The notes: generated by a model not told the origin, from the sequence alone. Counted from the stretch's first letter, positions 18,701-26,813 are shown. The stretch is DNA of 37,713 bases from an uncultured Synechococcus sp. (GCA_903855705.1 CAINZT010000076.1:1-37713), one strand, 5' to 3'. Numbers and translations are program-made.

Positions 18701-19381
18701 CTAGGGCGATTCCAGCGGCAACTCGTCGAGCTGTTGCTCGCTCATCAAGCTGCCCTCCAATTGGGCCGCGGCCAGGCTGGCGCCACTGAGGCGGCAGTCG
18801 CGCAGGTCGCAGCCGCGCAGGTCGGCCCCCTCCAGGTTGGCTGCGGCCAGGTTGGCGCCATAGAGACAGGTGTCCCGCAGGTTGGCGCCGGCGAGTTGGG
18901 CGCCCTGGAACAGGGCAAAGCTGAGGTCAGCGCCGCGGAAGTCGGCCTTGCCCAGGTCGGTGAGCTGGTCGAGGCCCGAGCGGAAATCGGCTTCCACCAT
19001 GCGGGCGTTCTGCCAGGAGCTGCCGGCCGCCACCACCCCCCGCAGGCAGCAGCGGTGCAGCCAGGCTTCGCGGAAGTCGGCCCCTTGCAGGCGCGAGCCG
19101 GAGAGGTCGGCCTCATGCCAGAGGGAGCGGGCGGCGCGCACCTCCGAAAGGTCGGCGCCCCAGAGCAGGGCCTGCTGAAAGGAGCAGGCTTCGATCAGGG
19201 CTCCCCCCAGATGGGCATGGCCGAAGCGGGCCTCCCGAAAACAGCTGCCGCTTAAATCACAGCCGGATAAATCCAGATCCACGCCATCGATGTCATCGAG
19301 GCGCAAGCCAATAAACCGCTTCTCTCCCTGGGCCAGGGCCTGCCGCAGCTCCTCGAGGGAGGTGGGCAGGGACGCCATCAA
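18701..19381 (-). CDS. Pentapeptide repeat protein
   Basis: Repeated A(D/N)LxG units: LDLSGCDLSGSCFREARFGHAHLGGALIEACSFQQALLWGADLSEVRA...GANLAAANLEGADLRGCDLRDCRLSGASL. Confidence 0.93.
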   Translation of the reverse strand: MMASLPTSLEELRQALAQGEKRFIGLRLDDIDGVDLDLSGCDLSGSCFREARFGHAHLGGALIEACSFQQALLWGADLSEVRAARSLWHEADLSGSRLQGADFREAWLHRCCLRGVVAAGSSWQNARMVEADFRSGLDQLTDLGKADFRGADLSFALFQGAQLAGANLRDTCLYGANLAAANLEGADLRGCDLRDCRLSGASLAAAQLEGSLMSEQQLDELPLESP

Positions 19382-19683
19382 AGGGCTGCCACCAGGGCAT
19401 CAAGCTGCTGGCGCCGGGTCGCCATCAACAGGGCGTCGGCCCGATCGAGCAGCTGGAAGACCCGCTCGTCACTGACGTCATAGAAGACGAGGCTGCCTTC
19501 GGGGCGGCGCAGCACCACTCCCGCAATCGTGAGCAGCTTGAGGTGTTTGGAGACCAGGGCCTGGCTCAGGCCAGTTTTATCAACAACGGCGCTCACGTTG
19601 AGCGGTCCGTCGCGTAGGGCTTCCAGTACCGCCAGCCGGTTGGGCTCGGAAAAAACCTTGAGGTATTCAGCGAGGGCTTCCAT
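19378..19683 (-). CDS. ArsR/SmtB-family winged-helix regulator without the canonical metal-ligand residues; start may be upstream (ORF opens at 19806)
   Basis: MEALAEYLKVFSEPNRLAVLEALRDGPLNVSAVVDKTGLSQALVSKHLKLLTIAGVVLRRPEGSLVFYDVSDERVFQLLDRAD. Stop overlaps the pentapeptide gene start by 4 nt. Confidence 0.9.
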   Translation of the reverse strand: MEALAEYLKVFSEPNRLAVLEALRDGPLNVSAVVDKTGLSQALVSKHLKLLTIAGVVLRRPEGSLVFYDVSDERVFQLLDRADALLMATRRQQLDALVAAL

Positions 19684-19812
19684 CGTTGAAGGGGCGGCGG
19701 GGGAGCTGGGGGTGGATCGGGGGCCTGGGACGGGGTCTGAACTTGTGCCGGCCGCAAGATAGCTAGGACCGGACGGGATCAGGCTGCCACAGTCATATTG
19801 GTTCACCGGACG

Positions 19813-19841
19813 ATCATATCACGCTGCTGTGATGATATGAT
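19813..19841. promoter_or_regulatory. Candidate operator between the ArsR-type regulator and the hemerythrin-like ORF
   Basis: Perfect 9-bp inverted repeat ATCATATCA-N11-TGATATGAT in the divergent intergenic region, 24 bp before the ATG at 19866. Confidence 0.65.
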
Positions 19842-19865
19842 TTCGTCAGTTCGCCGCCTCCTGCC

Positions 19866-20312
19866 ATGCCCGCCCTGGTCCTGGACGCCCCCTCCCTCAC
19901 CATGCCCCGGCAGTGGGCGCAGCAATCCCAGCTCCTGGAGCGCCAGCACGACCGCCTCGAGGCTCTGCTCGCCGACCTGATCGAGCGCCATGCCATTCCC
20001 GACCAGGGCCGCAGCCCCCGGCAGCTGGAGCTCGACCAGGGCGATTGCGAGCGCCTGCTGCGCCAGCTCGGCCTGCACCTGCGGCTGGAGGAGCGTTGGC
20101 TGAGCCGGCTGCACAGTTTCTGTGGCGGTCACCGCAGCTCCCACCGCCAGGCGTCAACCCTGGCCGCCGACGGCTGGGCCGTGGGCCAGGGCCTGCGGGC
20201 TGCCCGCCTGCCCTGGCTGATGGACCTGCAGGAGTGGTTCCACCAGCACCGCCATGGGGCCGATGCGATTGCCTATCGCCGCGCCGAAGCCCAGGCCAGC
20301 GCCCGGCCCTGA
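19866..20312 (+). CDS. Hemerythrin-like (bacteriohemerythrin) protein
   Basis: 148 aa with the seven-ligand pattern: H28 (QHDRLEALLADLI), H71-xxx-E75 (LHLRLEERW), H89-xxx-H93 (HRSSH), H128-xxxx-D133 (WFHQHRHGAD). Confidence 0.75.
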   Translation: MPALVLDAPSLTMPRQWAQQSQLLERQHDRLEALLADLIERHAIPDQGRSPRQLELDQGDCERLLRQLGLHLRLEERWLSRLHSFCGGHRSSHRQASTLAADGWAVGQGLRAARLPWLMDLQEWFHQHRHGADAIAYRRAEAQASARP

Positions 20313-20323
20313 TCGGGGCCCCT

Positions 20324-20387
20324 CGCCACGCCCTGAATTGGCCATGCCCTAAATCGGCCACGACCTGAATCGGCCACGCCCCCTACT
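20324..20387. repeat. 16-bp tandem repeat, 4 units
   Basis: cgccacgccctgaatt / ggccatgccctaaatc / ggccacgacctgaatc / ggccacgccccctact. Confidence 0.8.
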
Positions 20388-20403
20388 TGTCCTTCCCTTT
20401 GTT

Positions 20404-21471
20404 ATGAGCACCACCCTTGCCAAGGCCGCCTCTGCCGCCGCCGGCCCCGCTCCCCACCTGCGCGAAGACCTACTGACGCCGCGCTTCTACACCACCGAAA
20501 TTGCTAAGGCCGCCACCACCGATCTGGCCGGCCAGCGGGCCGAATTCGAGGCGATGCTGGCCGAAATGGAGGCCGATTACAACCGCGAACACTTCGATCG
20601 CAAGGCTCCCCTAGACAGGCTGCGCGACCTGTCTGCCGTTGAAAAGGAGGCCTATGAGAGCTACCTAGTGCGCTCCTGCGTGTCGGAGTTTTCCGGTTTT
20701 CTGTTGTTCAAAGAGCTCTCCCGCCGTCTATTCAAGGCCAGCCGGCCCGAGCTGGGCCGCCTCTTCCAGCTGATGGCCCGTGATGAGGCCCGTCATGCCG
20801 GCTTCCTCAACCGGGCCCTCGTGGCCGAAGGCATCGAGATTGACCTGCCCAGCCTCAGTGGCAAGCGGCCGATCACCTGGTTCCCGCTCAGCTGGGTGTT
20901 GTACAGCGTGTTTCTGTCGGAAAAGATTGGCTATTGGCGCTATATCTTGATTGATCGCCATCTCAAGGCCCATCCGGAAAATAGCGTCGCGCCCCTATTT
21001 GATTTCTTTGAGCCCTGGTGCCAGGACGAAAATCGCCATGGCGACATTTTCAACATGCTGATTCGCTGCTGGCCGGAGCTACGCCAGGGCCTGCGGGGCC
21101 GCCTGCTCAGCCGCTTCTTCCTCTGGTCAGTGTTCCTCACCCACAGCCTCACGGTTTGTGAGCGTGACAGCTTTTACACCCTGCTGGGCATCGATCCGGC
21201 CCGCTTCGATGAGGAAGTGATGCGGCAGACCAACCGCACAGCCCGCCGTGCATTCCCCTGTGTGTTTAAGTTTACAGGCAATCGTTATGTGGAGTTGCGC
21301 GACCAGTTGGTGGACACCTTCCGGCAGATGCAAGCCCTAGGCGAGCAGTCCACCACGCCCGGCCGCTTCCTGAAGAAGCAGGCGCTCAAGCTTCGTTTTG
21401 CTGGCCTGCTGCTGCGCCAGTTCACCCAGCCCATGGAGGCCACCGGCGTGCAACTTGAGGTGATCGCGTGA
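20404..21471 (+). CDS. acsF: Magnesium-protoporphyrin IX monomethyl ester (oxidative) cyclase, AcsF/ChlA family
   Basis: LLTPRFYTTEIAKA...REHFDRKAPLDRL...DEARHAGFLNRAL...PWCQDENRHGDIFNMLI: AcsF signature with two ExxH diiron motifs. Confidence 0.95.
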   Translation: MSTTLAKAASAAAGPAPHLREDLLTPRFYTTEIAKAATTDLAGQRAEFEAMLAEMEADYNREHFDRKAPLDRLRDLSAVEKEAYESYLVRSCVSEFSGFLLFKELSRRLFKASRPELGRLFQLMARDEARHAGFLNRALVAEGIEIDLPSLSGKRPITWFPLSWVLYSVFLSEKIGYWRYILIDRHLKAHPENSVAPLFDFFEPWCQDENRHGDIFNMLIRCWPELRQGLRGRLLSRFFLWSVFLTHSLTVCERDSFYTLLGIDPARFDEEVMRQTNRTARRAFPCVFKFTGNRYVELRDQLVDTFRQMQALGEQSTTPGRFLKKQALKLRFAGLLLRQFTQPMEATGVQLEVIA

Positions 21472-22352
21472 GTTTTGCAGCCTCCCCCCAACGGCTGGCG
21501 GTGATCCCGATCGTGCCAAGCCAGTTGCGCACCAGCTGGGGAACGGTGGGCTTCATGGTGTTGATCCACGCCCTAGCCCTCTGGGCCCTGCTGCCCCGCT
21601 TCTGGAGTCCCCTGGCGCTAGGGGTCTTGCTGGTGCTCTATTGGCTCACCGCCTGCATCGGCGTCACCCTCGGCTATCACCGCCTGCTGGCCCACCGCTC
21701 CTTCCGGGTGGTGCCCTGGCTGGAGCCCCTGATCACCACCTGCGGCACCCTCAGTTGTCAGCATGGTCCGATTGATTGGGCGGGCTTGCATCGCCACCAC
21801 CACCTCCATTCCGACGATCCCAGCGACCACCACAACAGCCACCTGGGCTTCTGGTGGAGCCATTTCGGCTGGATGCTCAAGGAGGTGCCCGCCAAGGCCC
21901 ATGTCAAACGGTTGACGCCCGACCTGCAGGTCAATGCCTACTACCGCTGGCTCAATCGCAATTTTATCCTGCTGCAATTGCCCCTAGCAGCCTTCCTCTG
22001 GTGGCTCGGCCAAAGCACCGGTGCCGGCGGCCTGGCCCTGGTGCTCTGGGGCATCCCGTTGCGGCTGGTGGTGGTCTATCACTGCACCTGGATGGTGAAT
22101 TCCGCCACCCACCGCTGGGGTTATGTCAGTCACGAAAGTCACGACCAATCCAAGAACAACTGGTGGGTGGCCCTGCTCACCTTCGGCGAGGGCTGGCATA
22201 ACAACCACCACGCCTACCAAAGCAGTGCCCGCATGGGCTTCCGCTGGTGGGAGATCGACCTCACCTGGCTGCACATCAAGCTGCTGCAGCGCCTGGGCCT
22301 AGCCAGCCACATCCACCTGGCCAAACCGCTCCAATCCCGTCGAGCCACCTGA
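21468..22352 (+). CDS. Fatty acid desaturase (acyl-CoA/DesC-like delta-9 family)
   Basis: Histidine boxes HRLLAHR, HRHHH and HNNHH; GTG start overlaps the acsF stop by 4 nt. Confidence 0.92.
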   Translation: MSFAASPQRLAVIPIVPSQLRTSWGTVGFMVLIHALALWALLPRFWSPLALGVLLVLYWLTACIGVTLGYHRLLAHRSFRVVPWLEPLITTCGTLSCQHGPIDWAGLHRHHHLHSDDPSDHHNSHLGFWWSHFGWMLKEVPAKAHVKRLTPDLQVNAYYRWLNRNFILLQLPLAAFLWWLGQSTGAGGLALVLWGIPLRLVVVYHCTWMVNSATHRWGYVSHESHDQSKNNWWVALLTFGEGWHNNHHAYQSSARMGFRWWEIDLTWLHIKLLQRLGLASHIHLAKPLQSRRAT

Positions 22353-22376
22353 CGCTGGGGCGCTGATGGGCCCAGC

Positions 22377-22418
22377 CCTGATCTGCCAATCCTGATCTGC
22401 CAATCCTGATCTGCCCAT
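22377..22418. repeat. 14-bp tandem repeat x3
   Basis: cctgatctgccaat / cctgatctgccaat / cctgatctgcccat. Confidence 0.88.
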
Positions 22419-22462
22419 CGATCCCTGGCAGCCCCAATCTGGCTACCCCTAACTGCTTCCTA

Positions 22463-23158
22463 ATGACTTGCACGATTGCCCCCCCCGATTACAGCAGTGC
22501 CGCCTACCTCGATGCCTATAGCCGCATCAATGCCATGGTGATTGTTGGCGAAGGCTTGGCGGATCGCCACTTCCGCCTGCTCGCTGAAGCGATCCCAGAA
22601 GACGCCGAAGAACTTCAGACCCTTGCCGCCATGGAGGGGCGCCATGCTCGCGAGTTTGTCGGTTGCGGCGCCAACCTGGGCGTCAAGCCCGACTCCCCCC
22701 TGGCCCGAAGCCTGTTTGCGCCCCTGCATGCCCTGTTTCTCGAGGCCAGCCGCGCCGGAGATCGGGTGGCCTGCCTGGTGATCCAATGTTTGATCGTGGA
22801 ATGTTTTGCCGTGGCGGCCTATCGCTGCTATCTGCCGGTGGCCGATGCCTACGCCAAGCCGATCACGGCCGAGGTGCTCACCGATGAGGCCCTGCACCTC
22901 AGCTACGGCGAAGACTGGCTGCGCCCCCGCTTCCAGGAGGTCGCCGATGGGGTGGTGGCCTGCTGCCGCCGGGCGGTGCCCGTGGCCCTGTCGATGCTGG
23001 AGCGGCTCAAGCCCGATCTCGAAACGATTGGCATCGCTCCGGTGGAGCTGGTGGGGGAATTCATGGCCTGCTTCCAGGAGTCGCTCTTGGCCATTGGCTT
23101 CAGCCCCGCCCGCTCCCGCCAGGTGCTCACTGAGTTGGCGGTCACGGCCCTGGCCTGA
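22463..23158 (+). CDS. Aldehyde-deformylating oxygenase (ADO)-like diiron protein
   Basis: DYSSAAYLDAYSRINAMVIVGEG...AAMEGRHAREF...CLVIQCLIVECFAVAAYRCYLPVADAYAKPITAEVLTDEALHLSYGEDWL; candidate ligands E30, E58, H61, E113, E142, H145 all retained. Confidence 0.88.
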   Translation: MTCTIAPPDYSSAAYLDAYSRINAMVIVGEGLADRHFRLLAEAIPEDAEELQTLAAMEGRHAREFVGCGANLGVKPDSPLARSLFAPLHALFLEASRAGDRVACLVIQCLIVECFAVAAYRCYLPVADAYAKPITAEVLTDEALHLSYGEDWLRPRFQEVADGVVACCRRAVPVALSMLERLKPDLETIGIAPVELVGEFMACFQESLLAIGFSPARSRQVLTELAVTALA

Positions 23159-23222
23159 GGGCCGTTCGGCGTCCGGCCTTAGGGAATCGCTTGCCCCCAG
23201 CCCAGGTTCTGACTTGGGGGCG

Positions 23223-23453
23223 TCAGAAGCGCAGCAGCCGTTGGCGGCGCCAGCGCTGCAGGGCGATCACGGTCCAGACCGCTTCGGCGATCGCAAAGGG
23301 CCAGGCCCCCTGCAGCAGGGCGTAAATGCCGGAGCTAAAACTGCCGCCGGCAAAAATCAACACCCACACCGGACCCCGTTCCTCCAGGGCGTAGGCCACT
23401 AGGGTGATGGCTACGCAAATCAGGCCAAAGATATCCAGTTGTTGGGAGCCCAT
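23223..23453 (-). CDS. Small integral membrane protein
   Basis: 76 aa, MGSQQLDIFGLICVAITLVAYALEERGPVWVLIFAGGSFSSGIYALLQGAWPFAIAEAVWTVIALQRWRRQRLLRF; ~3 TM segments. Confidence 0.65.
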   Translation of the reverse strand: MGSQQLDIFGLICVAITLVAYALEERGPVWVLIFAGGSFSSGIYALLQGAWPFAIAEAVWTVIALQRWRRQRLLRF

Positions 23454-23485
23454 AGGGCATGATCCGGTCTGATTAACAGCACTCT

Positions 23486-23570
23486 ATCAACGGTGTTGCG
23501 AGATCAACGGTGTTGCGAGATCAGTGGTGTTGCGAGATCAGCGGTGATGCAAGCTCAACGGTGTTGCAAT
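23486..23570. repeat. 17-bp direct tandem repeat, 5 units
   Basis: atcaacggtgttgcgag x2, atcagtggtgttgcgag, atcagcggtgatgcaag, ctcaacggtgttgcaat. Confidence 0.92.
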
Positions 23571-23859
23571 CTCCTGGCTTGCCCATTGGCAGATTCCTTT
23601 CTGCCTTGATTCGATGGCCAGGAGGATTCACCAGGGCCCATTATCTGGTGATGATGATCACGCGGTTGTAGCGCTGATAGAACTAGTTTGGGCCTGGTCT
23701 TTTAGGTGGATCCTTGGCTTGCCATGGCTGCCATTGGCGTCTGCTCAGCGATCCCACTTCGGGTTTGGGGGTATTGGTTGGGCTGGACTGCATCTGATTG
23801 GCTGCCTAAAAGCGACGGAACAACGGTAGTTTGGTCAGGCATTCTGCCCGCCGATCCCC

Positions 23860-24534
23860 ATGGCCCCGACTGCGCCGCGCAGAATCGGTAGTGCGTTGCC
23901 TTATTTGCTGCTGTTGATTTTTACCTTTGCGGCCTTGGGACTATCCAACCTCGCCCTTGGGTCGCTTGCTATTTCTCACAGCCATGCACCCTTTGGCTTG
24001 CCGCTTTGGATCATGGATGGCTTTTTGACCGTTTGTTGGTGGCTCTATGGCGGCGCTTGGGTTGTTTTGCTTGTTTGTACGGTTGCTGCCATCACTCACC
24101 ATTGGCGTTCAATGCGGCGAGAGCTCAATCTGTTGGGCGCCTTACTTGGCTTCAGCCTGATCCTCAACTTGATCGATGTTAACTTGCACCTTTCAGGCGG
24201 CAATGGCAAAGGTCTGGTACTTCTTTATGAGGGCATCATCTTTTATCTGTCTGTGCAGAGTCTCTGGGCCTTTTATTATTGGTCGATTGATGAAGCCTCT
24301 AGCCTTGGTCGAGCCTTTTGGTGGGTACCGCCGCCGAGCTACACGGGTAGTTCTCAGGACTGGCAGCCCCGCTTCCTTGATTACTTCTATTTGGCAGCAG
24401 TGGTCAGTTTTTCTTTTTATCCCAGTGTTGAGCCGATCAAATCCACTAGCAAGCTGTTGATACTTGCCCAGTTGTTCGTGGTGTTGAATATCAACGTAGT
24501 GTTGATCTCAAGGGCCGTCGGCCTGTTGTCCTGA
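23860..24534 (+). CDS. Multi-TM membrane protein with a 2TM ion-channel-like C-terminus but no canonical K+ filter
   Basis: C-terminus FLDYFYLAAVVSFSFYPSVEPIKSTSKLLILAQLFVVLNINVVLISRAVGLL resembles the pore helix/TM2 of Ion_trans_2 proteins with the TxGYGD segment replaced. Confidence 0.6.
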   Translation: MAPTAPRRIGSALPYLLLLIFTFAALGLSNLALGSLAISHSHAPFGLPLWIMDGFLTVCWWLYGGAWVVLLVCTVAAITHHWRSMRRELNLLGALLGFSLILNLIDVNLHLSGGNGKGLVLLYEGIIFYLSVQSLWAFYYWSIDEASSLGRAFWWVPPPSYTGSSQDWQPRFLDYFYLAAVVSFSFYPSVEPIKSTSKLLILAQLFVVLNINVVLISRAVGLLS

Positions 24535-25014
24535 GCCGGCGATCGCCGCGAGCAGGCCTTCGCTGGGTTCCTGCACCCATTCCAGGGTGTTGCCATCCGG
24601 ATCGCTCGCATAGAATGAGCGGCTGCCATCGCGATGGCTGTGGATCTGGCCCAGGCCCCGGGCTCCGGCGGCTTGGCAGCGCTCGTGCCAGCCCGTGAGC
24701 GTCTCCCCCGCTTCCAGGTGAAAACCCAGGTGGGGACCTGCCCCCCGGTAACTGGGGCCCAGCAGGGCCACGCCCCAGCCCCCGGGACTGCGCAGAAAGG
24801 CCCAGTCGGGATCGCGCCAGAGGGCCTCAAACCCGAGGGCGGCGTAGAAGGCGATCGAGCGGTCAATGTCCTCGACGGCAATGGCGCTGTGGCCGGCGAA
24901 GGAGCGCACTGGGCTCACCCCTGCAGGCGTCTCAGGCTGGGGGTTTGTTGGCTCGTCGGGCCCATGGGCCACGGACGTCAGGCCGTTGACCTGAAGTGGT
25001 TTCAGGAGTGTCAT
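24508..25014 (-). CDS. VOC family (glyoxalase/bleomycin-resistance-like) protein
   Basis: FAGHSAIAVEDIDRSIAFYAALGFEALWRDPDWAFLRSPGGWGVALLGPS...HLGFHLEA...DPDGNTLEWVQEP. Confidence 0.88.
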   Translation of the reverse strand: MTLLKPLQVNGLTSVAHGPDEPTNPQPETPAGVSPVRSFAGHSAIAVEDIDRSIAFYAALGFEALWRDPDWAFLRSPGGWGVALLGPSYRGAGPHLGFHLEAGETLTGWHERCQAAGARGLGQIHSHRDGSRSFYASDPDGNTLEWVQEPSEGLLAAIAGSGQQADGP

Positions 25015-25110
25015 GGCGGGCAGGCAAGGGGCGCCGCGATGGCGGCACGGATGGGGGATGAACGTCCGGATCGGACCGGGGTCCGATCGCTGAGGGGGAT
25101 CCTGAGCTGC

Positions 25111-25578
25111 TCAGGTGCGGGCGCCGGAGACGCCTGTTGCAAGGGCAGCGAGGGGGGCAGGGGATGGCAGGGTTTGGGCCTTGGCCTCCAAGCTGGCCTG
25201 ATCCACTCCTGCCGCAGCGCTCACCACGCCGCCGAAGCGCAGTTGCAGCCAGGTGATCACGCCGGTATCCAGGGCGGCGATCCCTTCCTGGTCCCGGCTG
25301 CCCAGGCCCAGGCTCACCAGTAGGAACGGGGGCAAATACCAAAGCTGGGCGTCGCCACCGCCATGGCCGCGCCGCTCCTTGATCAGTTCGCGCAACTGGC
25401 CATCGCCACTGAGTTGGCCCAGGGGAGCCAGCAGGAGTAGCGGCGTTGGCTGGCGCTGCTGCTGGCCCAGCGGCACCTGGGGGTTGGGACTGAGGGGGTT
25501 GGCCGGGGCCTGGGCCGAGGGGGCGGCGGAGTTCAGGGGCTGGTTTGCAACCATTTTGAAACCATTGGACAACGACAC
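25111..25578 (-). CDS. Hypothetical protein (start may be an internal Met)
   Basis: 155 aa ORF with plausible ordered core LRELIKERRGHGGGDAQLWYLPPFLLVSLGLGSRDQEGIAALDTGVITWLQLRFGG. Confidence 0.5.
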   Translation of the reverse strand: MSLSNGFKMVANQPLNSAAPSAQAPANPLSPNPQVPLGQQQRQPTPLLLLAPLGQLSGDGQLRELIKERRGHGGGDAQLWYLPPFLLVSLGLGSRDQEGIAALDTGVITWLQLRFGGVVSAAAGVDQASLEAKAQTLPSPAPLAALATGVSGART

Positions 25579-25845
25579 AACGATAGCGTAATACCATTAC
25601 TTGGTTCGGTGCTCCGATCGACGCTTCGATTGCCCCTTCGTTGCCGGGCTGCCCATGTCGCGGCGACCCCTCCCCTCGTGGCCAGCCCACCCCCCTGATT
25701 GCTTGCGCATGCTCGCGTATCCGCTCCCCAGCGGACCGACGCCGACCGGTTGACCAGCCATGGCGCTCGAGCCTGTCCGCCCCCTCAGCCCAGGGCGAGC
25801 TGCGAGCCGCGCCAACCCCTTCCCTGCCCCGTCGCCTCCCCCTCC

Positions 25846-26700
25846 ATGACCACCCTTTCAACCCCCGTGACCAGCCCCGATGCCCCCGCCGGCCAGGGGC
25901 ATCCGGGCCCTGCGGCAAGCGAATCTGCAGCAAACGGATCTGCCGTAAACGGATCTGCCGTAAATGGATCTGCCGTAAACGGATCTGCCGTAAACGGTGG
26001 CGAGGCGATCTCGACCCATGCGGGCGGGGCCGATCAAGCCCAGCGCCAGGTGCTCGGCCCCCGGCTGCGGCGCCTCCATGCCCGCATCGGCGCCGCCCAT
26101 CGCCAGGCCGAGGGCATGGCCTTCTCCCGGGCCCTGCTGGCGGGCCAGGTGGAACCGCTGCAACTGGTTGCCCTGTTGCGGGCCCTGGCCCCCGGTTACG
26201 GGCTGATTGAACAGGAGGGTCCTGAATTGGCCGCCGCCCTGGGCGCCCAGGCCTTCCCCTGGAGCGACCTGGCCCGCAGCCTCGCCCTGGAGCGCGATGC
26301 CGCCCAATTTGCCGCCATCCCGGCCGGCGTGCCTTCGGCGGCGGCGGCCGTTTGGCTGGAGCAGCTGCGCAGCCTGGCCCGCCAGGCCCCCCACCGTTTC
26401 CTGGCCCACGTCTACGTGCGCTACGGCGGGGACCTCTCCGGCGGTCAACAGCTGGCCGAACAGGCCAACGCCATTTTGGCGAGCCGGGGCCTGCCGCCGG
26501 TGAGCTTCTGGACCTTCGAGCGGCCGGTGCGGGAGCTCAAAGATGAGCTGCACGCCGCCTTTGAACAGCTCGATCTCTCCGCGTCCGAGGAGGAAGAGCT
26601 GCTGGAGGAAGCCGAAATCGCCTTCCGCGCCACCCAGCGCCTACTGGCCGAGCTGGCGGAATTGGTCCCCGCCACCGCAACGGCCACCACCTCCGCCTAG
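25846..26700 (+). CDS. ho: Heme oxygenase (biliverdin-producing) with repeat-containing N-terminal extension
   Basis: RRLHARIGAAHRQAEGMAFSRALLAGQVE (proximal His region) and HVYVRYGGDLSGGQQLAEQA (GDLSGGQ motif). Confidence 0.92.
   Translation: MTTLSTPVTSPDAPAGQGHPGPAASESAANGSAVNGSAVNGSAVNGSAVNGGEAISTHAGGADQAQRQVLGPRLRRLHARIGAAHRQAEGMAFSRALLAGQVEPLQLVALLRALAPGYGLIEQEGPELAAALGAQAFPWSDLARSLALERDAAQFAAIPAGVPSAAAAVWLEQLRSLARQAPHRFLAHVYVRYGGDLSGGQQLAEQANAILASRGLPPVSFWTFERPVRELKDELHAAFEQLDLSASEEEELLEEAEIAFRATQRLLAELAELVPATATATTSA
25921..25995. repeat. 15-bp in-frame tandem repeat x5 within the heme oxygenase N-terminal extension
   Basis: ggatctgccgtaaac units encoding SAANG/SAVNG repeats. Confidence 0.95.
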
Positions 26701-26813
26701 GCCGCCCTGGCCCCCGGGGGCGTCCTGATGGGCGCCAGCCGGGGCTGCTCCATGGGCCATGGGGCCGTTTCTGCTTGTTTCACCTCACCACCCGCTCCCT
26801 ACCGATTCGCCCC

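Noticed and set aside
25858-26553. Minus-strand ORF with YGRSVYGRSI repeats
   Set aside because: Antisense translation of the SAVNG-coding repeat in the heme oxygenase gene.
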